A stretch of DNA of 64,000 bases from Pomphorhynchus laevis. Its lineage: Eukaryota; Acanthocephala; Palaeacanthocephala; Echinorhynchida; Pomphorhynchidae. The DNA lies in contig WNNJ02002966.1 in assembly GCA_012934845.2 (NCBI GenBank), positions 124,001 to 188,000 of the forward strand, written 5' to 3'. The notes beneath the pieces are model-generated. The model saw nothing but the letters and a program-made list of their open reading frames with translations. It was not told where the DNA came from and made no database searches. Each line of letters starts with the position of its first letter. The first letter of the stretch is position 1. Position numbers and translations under genes: made by a program. This document shows, piece by piece, positions 50,727 through 61,254 of this stretch.

Positions 50727-52565
50727 GTGGCCGACGTATTTCAACTATGTGCATCTCAGCATAGTGGTGTGGAATTTGCCATTCATTCTCTCAGAGGCGA
50801 ATATATGAATAACCATGACTTTGGTTTACTCGCGGTCGACGCGAGTAATGCATTCAATCGTATAAATCGCAAAGTGGCTATTAATAATATGCGGTACGTT
50901 TGCCCTGCGCTTGCGTGCGTCTTTGAGAATATTTATTCAGTCGATGCTCAACTTGTCCTTGGTGGTGACTCGTTGTATTCAGAAGAGGGTGTAACGCAGG
51001 GCGACCCTCTTGCAATGGCAGTATTTGCAATGGCATCGTTACCATTAATTCGCAAAATACAGGATGAATGTCCGGGCATAATACAACGCTGGTTTGCGGA
51101 TGACGCGAATTTTGTTGGACAACCACATGATCTTAAACGTGCTTGGAATATAATAGAGACATTTGGGCCAGGAATCGGCTATTTTGTAAATCCTTCGAAA
51201 ACATGTTTGCTGCTTCATCACAAGCAAAGAGACGTGGAACAGATGTTTCACGGAATAAAAATAGAGTATGACGGGATCGGAATATTGGGATCCTTCATTG
51301 GTACAACCAGTTACATAAAGCATGAGACACATAAGAAAGTGGAAATGTGGACTCACTCAATTGGACGCATCAGCGAGGTATGTGAATCGGACCCACACAT
51401 CGGTTTTATCGGACTATCGAAATCCTTACAATGGAAGTGGACCCACTTTCTTAGAACAATCAATTGTCATGAGGACATGTTGGCTCCTTTACGTGAATCG
51501 CTGCTATTTCGCATATTTCCCGTCCTAACAAAGTATCAGATCTCCGATTCCATGTCAGTTGTGCTAAGCTCTCCTCTAAGACTAGGTGGAATTGGGATAA
51601 TGGATCCAGTTTTCACATCGCATATTGAGCATGATTCATCGCTAGCCATGGTAAAGTCATATACCTCCGGTGCTCGTGGAGCGGCACTTCGTGAACAGCA
51701 GACATCTATCAAACTTCTGATAACTACACAAAAACGGCGAATATTCACGGATCGTATAGCGAGCGTCAAAAACACACTATCCAACACCGAGCAGAAGGCG
51801 TTAGTGTTTGCTACAACATGTGGGGCATCTGCATGGTTAAGTACTTGTCCAACCAAAACGGAAAATTTCATTCTCTCGCAAAACCAGTTTAGAGACGGTT
51901 TAGCAACCCGATACGGATGGATCCCAGAGGGGCTGCCATCAATTTGTGTATGTAACGCATCGTCGAGCCTTTCACACCTTCTCTCGTGCAAGCACGGTGG
52001 ACTACCGATAATTCGTCATAACGAAATTAGAGATATAATCGCATGTGAACTAACAACAGTTTGCCACGGGGTAGCCACGGAACCATGTTTACAAAGAGTA
52101 GACGATCGTGTTGTTTTTTCAAAGCACACTACCACACGTGACGCCGAAGCAAGACTTGACATAGTCTGCAGCGGATTATACGAGAATCGGTTCGAGCGGA
52201 CGTTTTTGGACGTCGTAGTATTTAACCCTCATGCCGCATCGTGTTCTCAAGATGATAAAGCTGCATTCAGTTATCATGAAAGCCGAAAAAATGCCAAATA
52301 TGAGGAACGAGTCACATGTATTGAGAGAGGAATATTTGTGCCACTGGCGTTTTCGTGCTCAGGCGGAATTGGTCCAACAGCATTACACATTATTAAGCGT
52401 ATCGCATGGTTGCAAGCGACCAGAAGAGAGGGTAGCTCGTACGCAGAATGTGTTGGCCGTTTAAAACGAAAGATCTCTGTCGTTCTATGCAGAGCCGCTT
52501 CCGAGTGTATAAGGGGCTACAGATCGGCTCGAAACCGCCCATACGCTCGAGGAACCAACGAATAA
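50727..52565 (+). pseudogene. RT palm and R2-like zinc/endonuclease part
   Basis: 612 codons. Motif A 'GLLAVDASNAFNRINR', motif B 'EEGVTQGDPLAMAVFAMASL', motif C 'RWFADDANFVG' (FADD). Then a thumb and linker, a CCHC knuckle 'CVCNASSSLSHLLSCKHGGL', and the endonuclease-like box 'RDAEARLDIVCSGL' ... 'RTFLDVVVFNPHAAS' with D-x(n)-D spacing of PD-(D/E)XK enzymes, as in R2-type restriction-like endonucleases. The end 'CIRGYRSARN' is typical of the group. It ends at a normal stop. Apart from the frame change before it, nothing looks damaged. Confidence 0.85.
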
Positions 52566-52732
52566 CAGCTGTCAGGAAATAACTTCCCTTACACGCTGAA
52601 GGAAATGGAACGTCAAGGAGACGCATAAATATTCAAACGTATTTTTATCAATGTTATTAACGCTAATATTATATGACCCATTTGCGGGTAACAATGCTTG
52701 TAAAATTTTCGAATAAAATTATTATTAAAAAA

Positions 52733-54008
52733 TAATAATAATAGTTCATTTTTGTGATCCTGATGATATCAGGATCTATTGAAATATTGTAATTTTTTTA
52801 AATAAAGGGAAATATTTCCTTATTTGTTCCAGTAAAATACTATATAATCGAAAATGGAAGGAGATTATAGGTTTAGTGTGTATTATTAAAAGTACATTTT
52901 CAAACTAAAGTTATATAAAAAACCTTATAACGTTTTAAAAAAGAACTTTTTAATGATTTATTCAATGATGTAATTCGAATATAAAAATAGATGAGCATTT
53001 GATCACTTCTATTTTAAGCTTTTAAGCGGTAAGACTATATTTCAAAGCAGTTGGGATATGTTATTATTATAAAATAATAAAATATAGGCAGCTGGAAATT
53101 CTCTTAAAGCTTGCTTTACTAGGTGAATGGGTAAGCATTCACCTAATAAAGATTTAAAAAATAAATTAAAATTCAATATTTATAATTTCAAATAATTATA
53201 TATATTTATATTTGATAAATATAAATCAAAATTACGCAAAATTTATTATGCAAGCCAGATAATCGGACGTTATTATCAATAAAAAATAAGTATGAGCATA
53301 AAAACTTATAATTTAAATATCAATTTTATTTAAAGACTAAGATAGATAACAATGAGCAACGATTATTATTAAAAACTATCCATATGCACGAGCTTTATGG
53401 AATAGTACTGTAATAGTACTATTACAGTATAATAGTATTATTATAGTATGTAATATGGGATATATATTGTAAATAAAAATCTAACAATAATTTTATTTAA
53501 GAAATATGCTCATTCTGGCCTATTTTTATTTATTTTTATTACAAGGCCATGATGAAAATAAATTGATTTTATTATTGTATTTCGCTAATTCCTAGAATAA
53601 TTCTTTAGAATATTTTCAAACAAAATTGAGAGAGTATTTTTAAAACAAAATTCTTTTCATTTTTTTTGAAAATATTCTGAAGGTGTGTTAATAGGAACTA
53701 GCGCAATACAATAATAAAATCAATTTATTTTCCTCTATGTTAATGTGATTAAAATAAGTTAAATGATTTTACGAATCTAAAATATTAAAGTTATTATTGC
53801 TCTTGCAATATTAAATATATAAATATTTATACTTGATAAATATAAATCAAAATTACGCAAAATTTAAAATTATTACAATCTTATTATAAAAATACTCCAA
53901 TATAGATTTATTTATAACTAATTATAAACATTACTAATGAAAAATAAATATATAATTAAGCAAATTTGATTTGAATTATCAAATTTATATTGTTATATAT
54001 TATATTTA
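52733..54008 (+). repeat. Right 1,276-bp direct repeat
   Basis: Constant-offset match to 48028-49303, with the hammerhead-like words at 52760-52784. The right flank ('atctttaaattataaattca') differs from the sequence following the left copy, which fixes the end of the repeat. Confidence 0.9.
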
Positions 54009-56099
54009 TCTTTAAATTATAAATTCAAATATAAATCAAAATTCCACTATAAATCAAAATATAAAAGAATACATGAGTAAAAGCAACTTGAAAATATAAA
54101 CAAATTATAAGCAAACTATTTTTCAAAGTAAAATAGTTAAGTTCTAAAATATCTTATTATCCTGTAAAATAATAATTATATTACAGTCAATTATATTAAT
54201 GAATATAATAAGTATAGGATATACTTATTATAACGAGTTTAATAGGTATATGATACTTATTAATACTAATATAATAATATTAGTTATTAATAGCCAGAAT
54301 ATAATAGTCAATGATAAGTCAGAATATAATAAGTCAATAGGATATTTTTAATTTTGTTTTAGATTATAAAGTAGAAAGCTGGAAGAAATAATATAATATT
54401 TAATTTATATTGAGTTACTATTCGTAGTAATAAAAATAAATTGTATACTTTTAACAGTTATTCTAGAAACAATATATTTATTAGGATATAATTTTATTAT
54501 TTAAGATATAAGTTTCGTGGTAAACATCTCTTTCCAAGAAAATTTACCTTCGATTAAATTATCGGGATAAAAGTTTAATTTTTGATACCCGGGTGGGGAT
54601 ATAGATTTTAATATAAACAAATGTGATTAAAAATTTGTAACTATTATTAATTTAATAATTATTAATTATTAATTTTATTATTAAATTATTAAATTATTTG
54701 CGGGTAACCCAATATTTTGTGTATAAAATTTTTGATTTACAAAAAAAATATTAAATTATTAATTATTATAAAAAAACAGGCTAATTCAAATAGTTAGTAT
54801 ATTTTTTAATGAAATTTTTTAAATTTCATTTAAAAAATACATATTATGGAGATTAATACTTCAATAAAAAATTTACAGCCGAAATTTGAAATTACAAAGA
54901 AATTGACATTTGCCTACTATCAAGTATGCTTGAATTATCTTGACGATTATTAAAAACAGGCATCAACTGTCATTTACACGCAATCAACCTCACTTTATAT
55001 AATCATCGTGTTATCGTAGAGATGTCGTTAAATGACAAAAGAATCACTATTTTATTCGCCTCAAGGTTTATGAATTAAGACAGATACTGAGTCAAATCTT
55101 TATGACATTCAGGTCATGTATATTACCGCAGGCTAAAATTAATGGAAATTTAATGAAAAATTGTTTCGTTAAAAATTCGTTTAATTGAGTATTGCTTATA
55201 ATTAAACAAAACTAATGTTTTAATGATCAAAATTAGCTTTATGGATATAACGTAAGTGATTATGATCCAAATTAGGATAGTGAAAAAGTTAAAGACATTT
55301 CTTAACAATCAAATATTAAAGTGTAAAACTTAGATATTGACAATCAAACAAATCTCAAGTGTTTGACCTTCTACGATATCACATATCGTAAAATCTTAGA
55401 TATCTGTTAACAATATTCTGTATTTTTCTTCCAAATTACGAGTATAATATTTTGAATAATTAAAATATAAGCAAAGTGTCCAATAACCTTGGATTCGTGT
55501 TTGTAATTCTTGATGCCGCTTCTATAACACTATTGCCAGCTTCGACCAGAATATTATCTAGATAAAATCGATAAAATGAAATCTCAATAAAATAAGGATA
55601 ATATGGTAAATTTTTAGTTGACATTTTGATCTTTTTACGATCAAAATGATGCTAATATATCTATCAAAGTGCTAGAAGAATCTGGGACATTTTTTGTTAT
55701 ATATTATTAAATATATTATATATACTATAACATATATAATATATATTATATAATATATAATTATTATATATTTTATTAAACTTTGTATGGACATTTATTT
55801 AGACTTACTCTAAATATGCCTAAAGAAATATATTTCTAAATAATGTTGTTAAAAATTTTGATTTTTTTTGTAAATAATTTAAAATTTCGCCTGGAATGTG
55901 ACCATTTGCCCAATCGCTTCATGTGACATAATTTGAATAACAGTTAATTTAACATCTTTTTAATAACAATAAAAGGATAATGATTGTCTAAAAACTATAA
56001 CGATTGTCTAAAAAACTATAACGATTGTCTAAAAAATTTAAAAATAATTTCGTATATTTTTGGATTACCATCGTAAGAATACTATAACATTTTTAAAGA
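54009..56099. other. AT-rich stretch without features
   Basis: No gene seen. There are runs of (AT)n near 55700-55760 and a three-fold 'aaaactataacgattgtcta' repeat near 55985-56035. Confidence 0.45.
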
Positions 56100-56149
56100 T
56101 GGATAATAAATAATATACTTTGTATTAGAATAAGATAATAGATAGTTTT

Positions 56150-56250
56150 ATCAGAGGAAATATATCATTAGCATGTATTTGGCCCCGCTGCTATGTTGGG
56201 TAGAGGAGTTAGGAGCCAAAACCTGATAGCATAGTAGTTCCTCCTGATGA
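56150..56250 (+). ncRNA. PLE-Y structured block, copy 8
   Basis: Plus strand: GGCCCC, CTGCTATG, GTA, GAGGA, GGAGCC, AAAACC, CATAG(T)AG, TCCTC, CTGATGA. Third helix perfect. The CGAAA word reads CAAAA here. The next block starts only ~180 bp downstream. Confidence 0.5.
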
Positions 56251-56331
56251 CCCCAAATTCTTATTCTGATACAACGTCTGTTATTTATTAGTCAATTCAT
56301 AAAAATGACGTTTATACTATATAATCAAATG

Positions 56332-56433
56332 AATCAGAGAAAATACATCATTAGCATGTATTTGGCCCCGCTGCTATGTTGGGTAGAGAAGTTAGGGGCC
56401 GAAACCTGGTAGCATAGCAGTTCCTCCTGATGA
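56332..56433 (+). ncRNA. PLE-Y structured block, copy 9
   Basis: Plus strand, closest to the consensus: GGCCCC/GGGGCC is a perfect 6-bp helix directly before CGAAAC, CTGCTATG/CATAGCAG is perfect, and CTGATGA is present. The leading hairpin is aaatacat/atgtattt. Confidence 0.55.
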
Positions 56434-56649
56434 TTTCTTTTCCTTATTCTGTTACTTATCGTCTATTATTTATTTGTCAATTCATAAAAATGACTTTTTA
56501 AATTTCAATTTTTTATTTTAACTTGATTTAAATTATAGAAAATTTAAAAACAATTATTAATTTTATTATTTAATTATTAAATTTTGATTTAGCATTATTA
56601 TGTTTTGTTTATTTTATAATTATATTAAATACGTAGAATTCAAATTTAA

Positions 56650-56748
56650 TAAGAGGAAACACGTCATTAGCATGTATTTGGCCCCGCTGTTATGTTGAAT
56701 CGAGGGATAAGGGCCGAAAACTAATAACATGTCAGTTCTTAGTGATTA
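56650..56748 (+). ncRNA. PLE-Y structured block, copy 10
   Basis: Plus strand: GGCCC/GGGCC kept, GTTATG against CAT variants, 'atcgaggga' with UC before GAGG, CCGAAAA. CTGATGA is lost. The tail after it has 'cgtctgttatttatttttca'. Confidence 0.45.
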
Positions 56749-58117
56749 ACTCTAATCCTTTTTCTTATGCATCGTCTGTTATTTATTTTTCAATTCAAAA
56801 GATTGACTTATATAATCTTATATAATTAATTACTTACTATATCGTATAAAATACGTAGACTCAATAATCTGATCTGATATCCTATGAAGTATAGTTTATT
56901 TTATTCTTTAATACTTTAGGTTTCTGCGAATAGGCCAAAATATGAAATTATTTTCAATTTCACAATTCATGTTTTAAATAGCTTATTATCTTATGATCAT
57001 GAGTTTAATCTAAATAATTACTCATTATATAAATTATATAAAATCATATATAATCATTTATTATATATAATTATTTATCTTTATTTTTAATTTATAAATA
57101 TTATAAAATACGTAGACTTAGTTATCTGATCTGATTCTAATGGAAAATACATTAGTAAAGTTCTACTTTATATTACATAAATGTTAGATGATTATAATTA
57201 AATAATTAAAAAAATTATAATTAAAAAATAAATAAAATCTGCAACTTATACAAATTTAAATTATTATTTTGGTAAATCAGTTTATTGGAACGGATTAAAC
57301 ATTAATCTGATCTTAAAAATAGGTAGGAATTATTATTTTCAACACAAAATTATATTTTATTAATTTTAAATTATTTGTAAATTATATTAAATTATATAGA
57401 AACGTTCAATTTGTAAATTCTTAATTTATACTCGTAGTTCTGTATTCACATGAGTTTATTGTTGTAGAATCAATAGCTATCACGATTAAATAAAATGATT
57501 CATAGCAAAATCAAATAAAGATTACTCACTTGTACCGTTGCTCATTGAGATAAGTTGGAACTTGGAAATAAAAAATGTTTTACAAAAGAAACGTCAGTTT
57601 CACGACTTAAAATATAGGCAAGGTAGTTTATACTTCAATGAACGTAAATAGCGTGTTATTTTGAATATGCAATGATAACACTTATCATTTTTTATTTCGG
57701 CATTGTGGCAAAATAAAATATCAATAAAAATAGTGTATTTTTACATTTTCTAAATTTTGATAGAAACCTCTGCAATTATCTCTATCTTATTGAAAAAAGT
57801 TTCGCTAGCATATGAAAATATAAAAAACAAAGTGTACTGCAATACTATTTTTGTATTCAATTGCGAAGATAACAAGACAAATACAATCAAGGATAATGTG
57901 CAGTAATGGCAATAAATAACGACTGAGATATAAAAAAGAAGAAAAATACAAATATAATTAGGTGTGAATTTGATAGTATAATTTCAAGATAAAAGTCTAG
58001 AAGCAAATAATTAATAAAAAATAATAATTCATCAATTCATTTTTTAATAAGAAACAAAAAATAATAGAAAAAAAAAACAAAAAAATATTTAAAAACTTAA
58101 GAAATCGTACAAAAATA
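56749..58117. other. AT-rich stretch with PLE-Y tail ends
   Basis: Contains the tail-end word 'tacgtagact' at about 56846-56880 and again near 57108-57135, consistent with two tail units. No gene. Confidence 0.45.
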
Positions 58118-58360
58118 CATAATCAAATCAGCTAACTGAGTCTACGTATTTAATATAATTATAAAATAAACAAAACATAATAATGCTAAATCAAAATTTA
58201 ATAATTAAATAATAAAATTAATAATTGTTTTAAGATTTTTTATAATTTAAATCAAGTTAAAATAAAAAATTGAAATTAAAAATAAAAGTCATTTATTTTA
58301 CTAATTTATTTATTCATTTACTAATAAATAACAGACGTTGTATCAGAATAAGGATTAGAG

Positions 58361-58462
58361 GCCATTAGAAGGAACTGCAATACTATAAGTTTTCGGCCCC
58401 TAACTCCTCTATTCAGCATAGAAGAGTGGCAAAATATGTGTTAAGGACGGATTTCCTCTGAT
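58361..58462 (-). ncRNA. PLE-Y structured block, copy 11
   Basis: Minus strand, ~125 bp past the RT stop, the expected place for an intact element. GAGGA pairs with TTCCTT, CCGAAAA kept, CTGATGA changed to CTAATGG. Confidence 0.5.
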
Positions 58463-58588
58463 AAAACTATCTAGTATCTTATTCTAGTACAAAGTATATT
58501 ATTTATTATCCATCCATAAAAATTTTCCGATGATGATGTTAAATTTATTTTTAATATTATTGTGTTGATTTATATATTTTACTATTTA

Positions 58589-59185
58589 CTATTTGATTTT
58601 ATTTTTATAGTAACCTGGTTCAAAATATGTATCTATTAAATTATTTAAATGATTTTGAAGAAAGCCAATATCGTTACAAATTGTTGCAATTCTTAAAATT
58701 TCATTATTTAATGTATTATATTTTATATTATATGGTATGCATGAATGCTCATGCAAAAATATGTTTCTTGTAAATTTAAATATGTCATCTTTACGATATA
58801 AATTAATAGTAGTTTTAGTTAATGTTAATTTAATGTTCATATCTAGATATACACCTTCTTTATCATTAATATTGGTTTTGTTAAGAATAAGGCTTTCTGG
58901 ATAAATGTGCTCACTAATTGAATAAAAATTATTAGAATTAAATACACATATATCATCAATATATCGAAACATATATTTCATATCATTATATAATTTAGAT
59001 TTATTTTTTAAACACTTATGAACAAATTCATATTCTATAAAGCTTAAAAACAAGTCAGCTATAATTGGGCTACTATTACCACCCATTGGAACACCTTTTA
59101 CTTGTCTAAATATTGATGTCTCTACTTTTAAATAATTTTGATTTATCAAAATATTTAAGGATTCTAATAATTCAATTTTATCCAT
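58589..59185 (-). pseudogene. PLE-Y RT, palm to C-terminus
   Basis: 198 open codons, the longest PLE-Y frame: 'FRQVKGVPMGGNSSPIIADL' (motif B), 'MKYMFRYIDDICVFNSNNFY' (motif C, YIDD), 'LILNKTNINDKEGVYLDMNI', then the thumb. It serves as the reference for the shorter scraps in the window. Confidence 0.8.
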
Positions 59186-59688
59186 ATATTTAAATTTACT
59201 TGATGGTTTAATTTTTGTTAGATAGGCGTTATAATTATTATAACATATAAAAATTATAAGAGTTTAATACAATATATCATCAATATATCGAAATATATAT
59301 TTTTATATTATAAATTGATTGTTTACTCATATTGGATTATTTATTGGTTGAGAGAGTGAAGTAAAATATTTATTTAATCGAATTTATATAAGCAATATAA
59401 ATTAAAAGTAGTTTTAATTGATGTTAATTTAATGTTCATGTTCAGATATACACCTTCTTTATTATCCATAATAGTTTTATAAAGAAAAAGGCTACCTGGA
59501 TAAATTTGTCCACTTATTGGATAAAAATTATTAGAGTTAAATACAATATATCATCAATATATCGAAATATATATATCATATATTTATTAATACATTAATA
59601 ATGCATTAATGTATAATAATGTATAAATTTTATTAATTTCGTCATGAATTTTTTAAACAGTTATGGACAAATTCGTATTCTACAAAGT

Positions 59689-60144
59689 TTAAACATAAGT
59701 TAAACTTGAGCTACTATTATTACCACCCATCGGAACACCTTTTACTTGTCTAAATAAAGATGTCCCTACTTTTAAATAATTTTGATTTATCAAAATATTT
59801 AAGGATTCTATTAATTCAATTTTATCCATATATTTATATTTATTTGATGGTTTAATTTTTGTTAGATAGGCGTTATAATTATTATAACATATATATGTAT
59901 ATCTTTTTCCGAATATAAGATTAATTAATTTTACTAACGCTTCTTTAATATCTACTAAATCTAGATTTGTATAAAGCGTACTAAAATCGTATGTATTTAT
60001 ATTTTGAAAATTTATTCCTTTTGTCTGTTCTAAAAATTCGTTTGTAGAATTAATACTGAAATAGTGTTTTATACCAGTATTAATTTCGATTACCTTGCAA
60101 TATTTTTTAAAGTGTGCTTTAATTACTATAAGTATTTTATTCAT
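59689..60144 (-). pseudogene. PLE-Y RT, fingers and motif A
   Basis: 151 open codons: 'INTGIKHYFSINSTNEFLEQ', 'NINTYDFSTLYTNLDLVDIK' (motif A, D-F-S-x-L-Y-T), 'FRQVKGVPMGGN' near its end. It overlaps in content with 59185-58589 at the GVPMGG segment, so the locus contains a partial duplication or two copies. Confidence 0.75.
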
Positions 60145-60554
60145 ATAGACAGAAAGTTGTTTTAATGTACATTTAAACGCACCACATATGAACCAAGGGT
60201 TTATTCGATGCTTATGTAATTTTGGATTTCAATATAATATAGGTATAGTTTTATTATCTGATTCAATTTTATACCCTTTCTTATCCATTATAGAACAACG
60301 ACTTGTAATAATTGTTTCTAAATTTAAATCACTACATTCATATGTTGTGTTTATATTTAAACAATTTTCACCATTTTTACAAATGATGAACATTTGCGAA
60401 TTATGTTTCATACAAAATTAAACAATCAATTAAATACTTCTGGTTGTGGCACGATATTATCGTATTCTAACGATCGTATTCTAATGATACGTAGAGATCG
60501 TATTCTAACGATCTCCTACCAAAAGTAATATACAGAAATGTATATCTACACCAC

Positions 60555-60670
60555 TGGAGCAGCCATCCTAGTGGTTGTAGCGTTGAATCGCGATACGGAC
60601 GTCCTGAGTTCAAATCCGATCAGCATCAGTGTACGGATAAAGCAGATAACAAGCGTCGGCACGTGAAATG
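60555..60670 (+). repeat. tRNA-related SINE head, unit 1
   Basis: A-box-like 'gcagccatcctagtgg' and B-box 'gagttcaaatcc' (60606-60617) with ~40 bp spacing, as in Pol III internal promoters. The body 'agcagataacaagcgtcggc' and 'acgtgaaatg' follow. The acceptor stem is not complementary, so this is not a tRNA gene. Confidence 0.6.
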
Positions 60671-60734
60671 TTTCGATCCTACCAAAAGTAACATATAGAA
60701 ATGTATATTACTTTTTATGTATATCTACACCACT

Positions 60735-60849
60735 AGAGCAGCCAGCCTAGTGGTTGTATCATTGAATCGCGATCCGGACGTCTTGAGTTCAAATCCGATC
60801 AGCATCAGTGTACGGAGAAAGCAGATAACAAGGGTCGACACGTGAAATG
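60735..60849 (+). repeat. tRNA-related SINE head, unit 2
   Basis: Near-identical to unit 1, with B-box 'gagttcaaatcc' at 60785-60796. The upstream 'atatctacaccact' also matches unit 1, so the repeated unit is ~180 bp. Confidence 0.6.
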
Positions 60850-60891
60850 TAGGTCTGGGTCAGCAGCTGATGAGACCCACCCAGACTGATC

Positions 60892-60990
60892 TTGGAGCAG
60901 CCAGCCTAGTGGCTGTATCGTTAAATCGCGATACAGACGTCCTGAGTTCAAATCCGATCAGCATCAGTGTACGGACTGATTAGTAGCGTC
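60892..60990 (+). repeat. tRNA-related SINE head, unit 3
   Basis: B-box at 60944-60955. It is preceded by an inverted repeat 'ggtctgggt' / 'acccagac' (60852-60887) around 'cagcagctgatgagaccc'. After the B-box the body switches to 'gactgattagtagcgtccgg', unlike units 1 and 2. Confidence 0.55.
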
Positions 60991-61254
60991 CGGCTGTATC
61001 AAAAATAAATCAATACATGTGAGGATAATATCGTGCCACAATCGAAAAAAAGAGAATTAAGAGAATTCTAGTCGGCGAGACTGATTAGTAGCGTCATTAT
61101 GTATCAAAAATAAGATCAATCATAAGATCAAAAATAAGATCAAAAATGAAACCACCCAGACTGATTAGTAGCGTCTTGCTGTATCAAAAATAAGATCAAT
61201 ACCTGTGAGGATAATATCATGCCACAATCCAAAAAAAGAGAGAATTAAGAGAAT

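Larger units (their letters stand above)
49304..52732 (+). mobile_element. RT-endonuclease retroelement bounded by long direct repeats
   Basis: The 3.4-kb core between the direct repeats. It holds one RT-endonuclease reading in two frames (49594-50700 and 50727-52565), a short 5' part, and a 3' part (52566-52732) with 'aataaaa' and an A-rich (AAT)n end. Base composition is more GC than the repeats. The RT and C-terminal motifs belong to a group with a CXC-like cysteine cluster in front and an R2-like zinc/restriction-like endonuclease behind. It has about one break, so the insertion looks recent. Whether the repeats belong to it, or it landed between two copies of a Penelope-type tail, is open. 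Confidence 0.7.
58118..60415 (-). mobile_element. PLE-Y, most complete copy, rearranged and broken
   Basis: Minus strand, 5' to 3': RT N-terminal part (about 60411-60150, 'NPKLHKHRINPWFICGAFKC'), fingers and palm start (60144-59689, 'NTYDFSTLYTNL', 'GVPMGG'), a partly duplicated stretch (59640-59200), RT palm to end (59185-58589, 'RYIDDICVFN', 'FLHEHSCIPYNIKYNTLNNE'), then the tail with the structured block (58462-58361) and the end word at 58118-58140. DF(S)TLYT and PKLHK are PLE-type RT features. No GIY-YIG domain is visible. The copy has several breaks. Confidence 0.7.
60444..61254. mobile_element. Three tRNA-derived SINE heads inside inverted termini
   Basis: The left end 'ttgtggcacgatattatc' (60444-60461) is the inverted match of 'gataatatcgtgccacaa' (61024-61041) and of a second copy at 61209-61227. 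Between them lie three SINE-like heads (60555-60670, 60735-60849, 60892-60990), then repeats of 'gactgattagtagcgtc' and 'tgtatcaaaaataa' ending in 'agagaattaagagaattcta'. No ORF. Likely a composite or self-nested SINE; a MITE carrying SINE copies is possible. Confidence 0.55.

Noticed and set aside
50881-51991. Minus-strand ORFs opposite the RT-endonuclease protein
   Set aside because: Antisense shadows of the conserved RT reading.
49304-52732. LTR retrotransposon with the 1,276-bp repeats as LTRs
   Set aside because: The RT is of non-LTR type (FADD with a following R2-like knuckle and endonuclease box); no gag/protease/integrase, no TG...CA ends and no primer-binding site were seen.
481-58462. 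Calling the PLE-Y block a standard hammerhead or an HDV-like ribozyme
   Set aside because: The GAAA word precedes CUGAUGA on the element strand, and no hairpin joins them in normal order. For HDV-like folds P1 and P2 exist (A and B), but no P3 hairpin or P4/J4-2 pattern could be drawn.
60555-60990. Functional tRNA genes
   Set aside because: B-box and A-box-like words are present, but no closed acceptor stem, anticodon arm or terminator was found; the three copies lie in a repeat.
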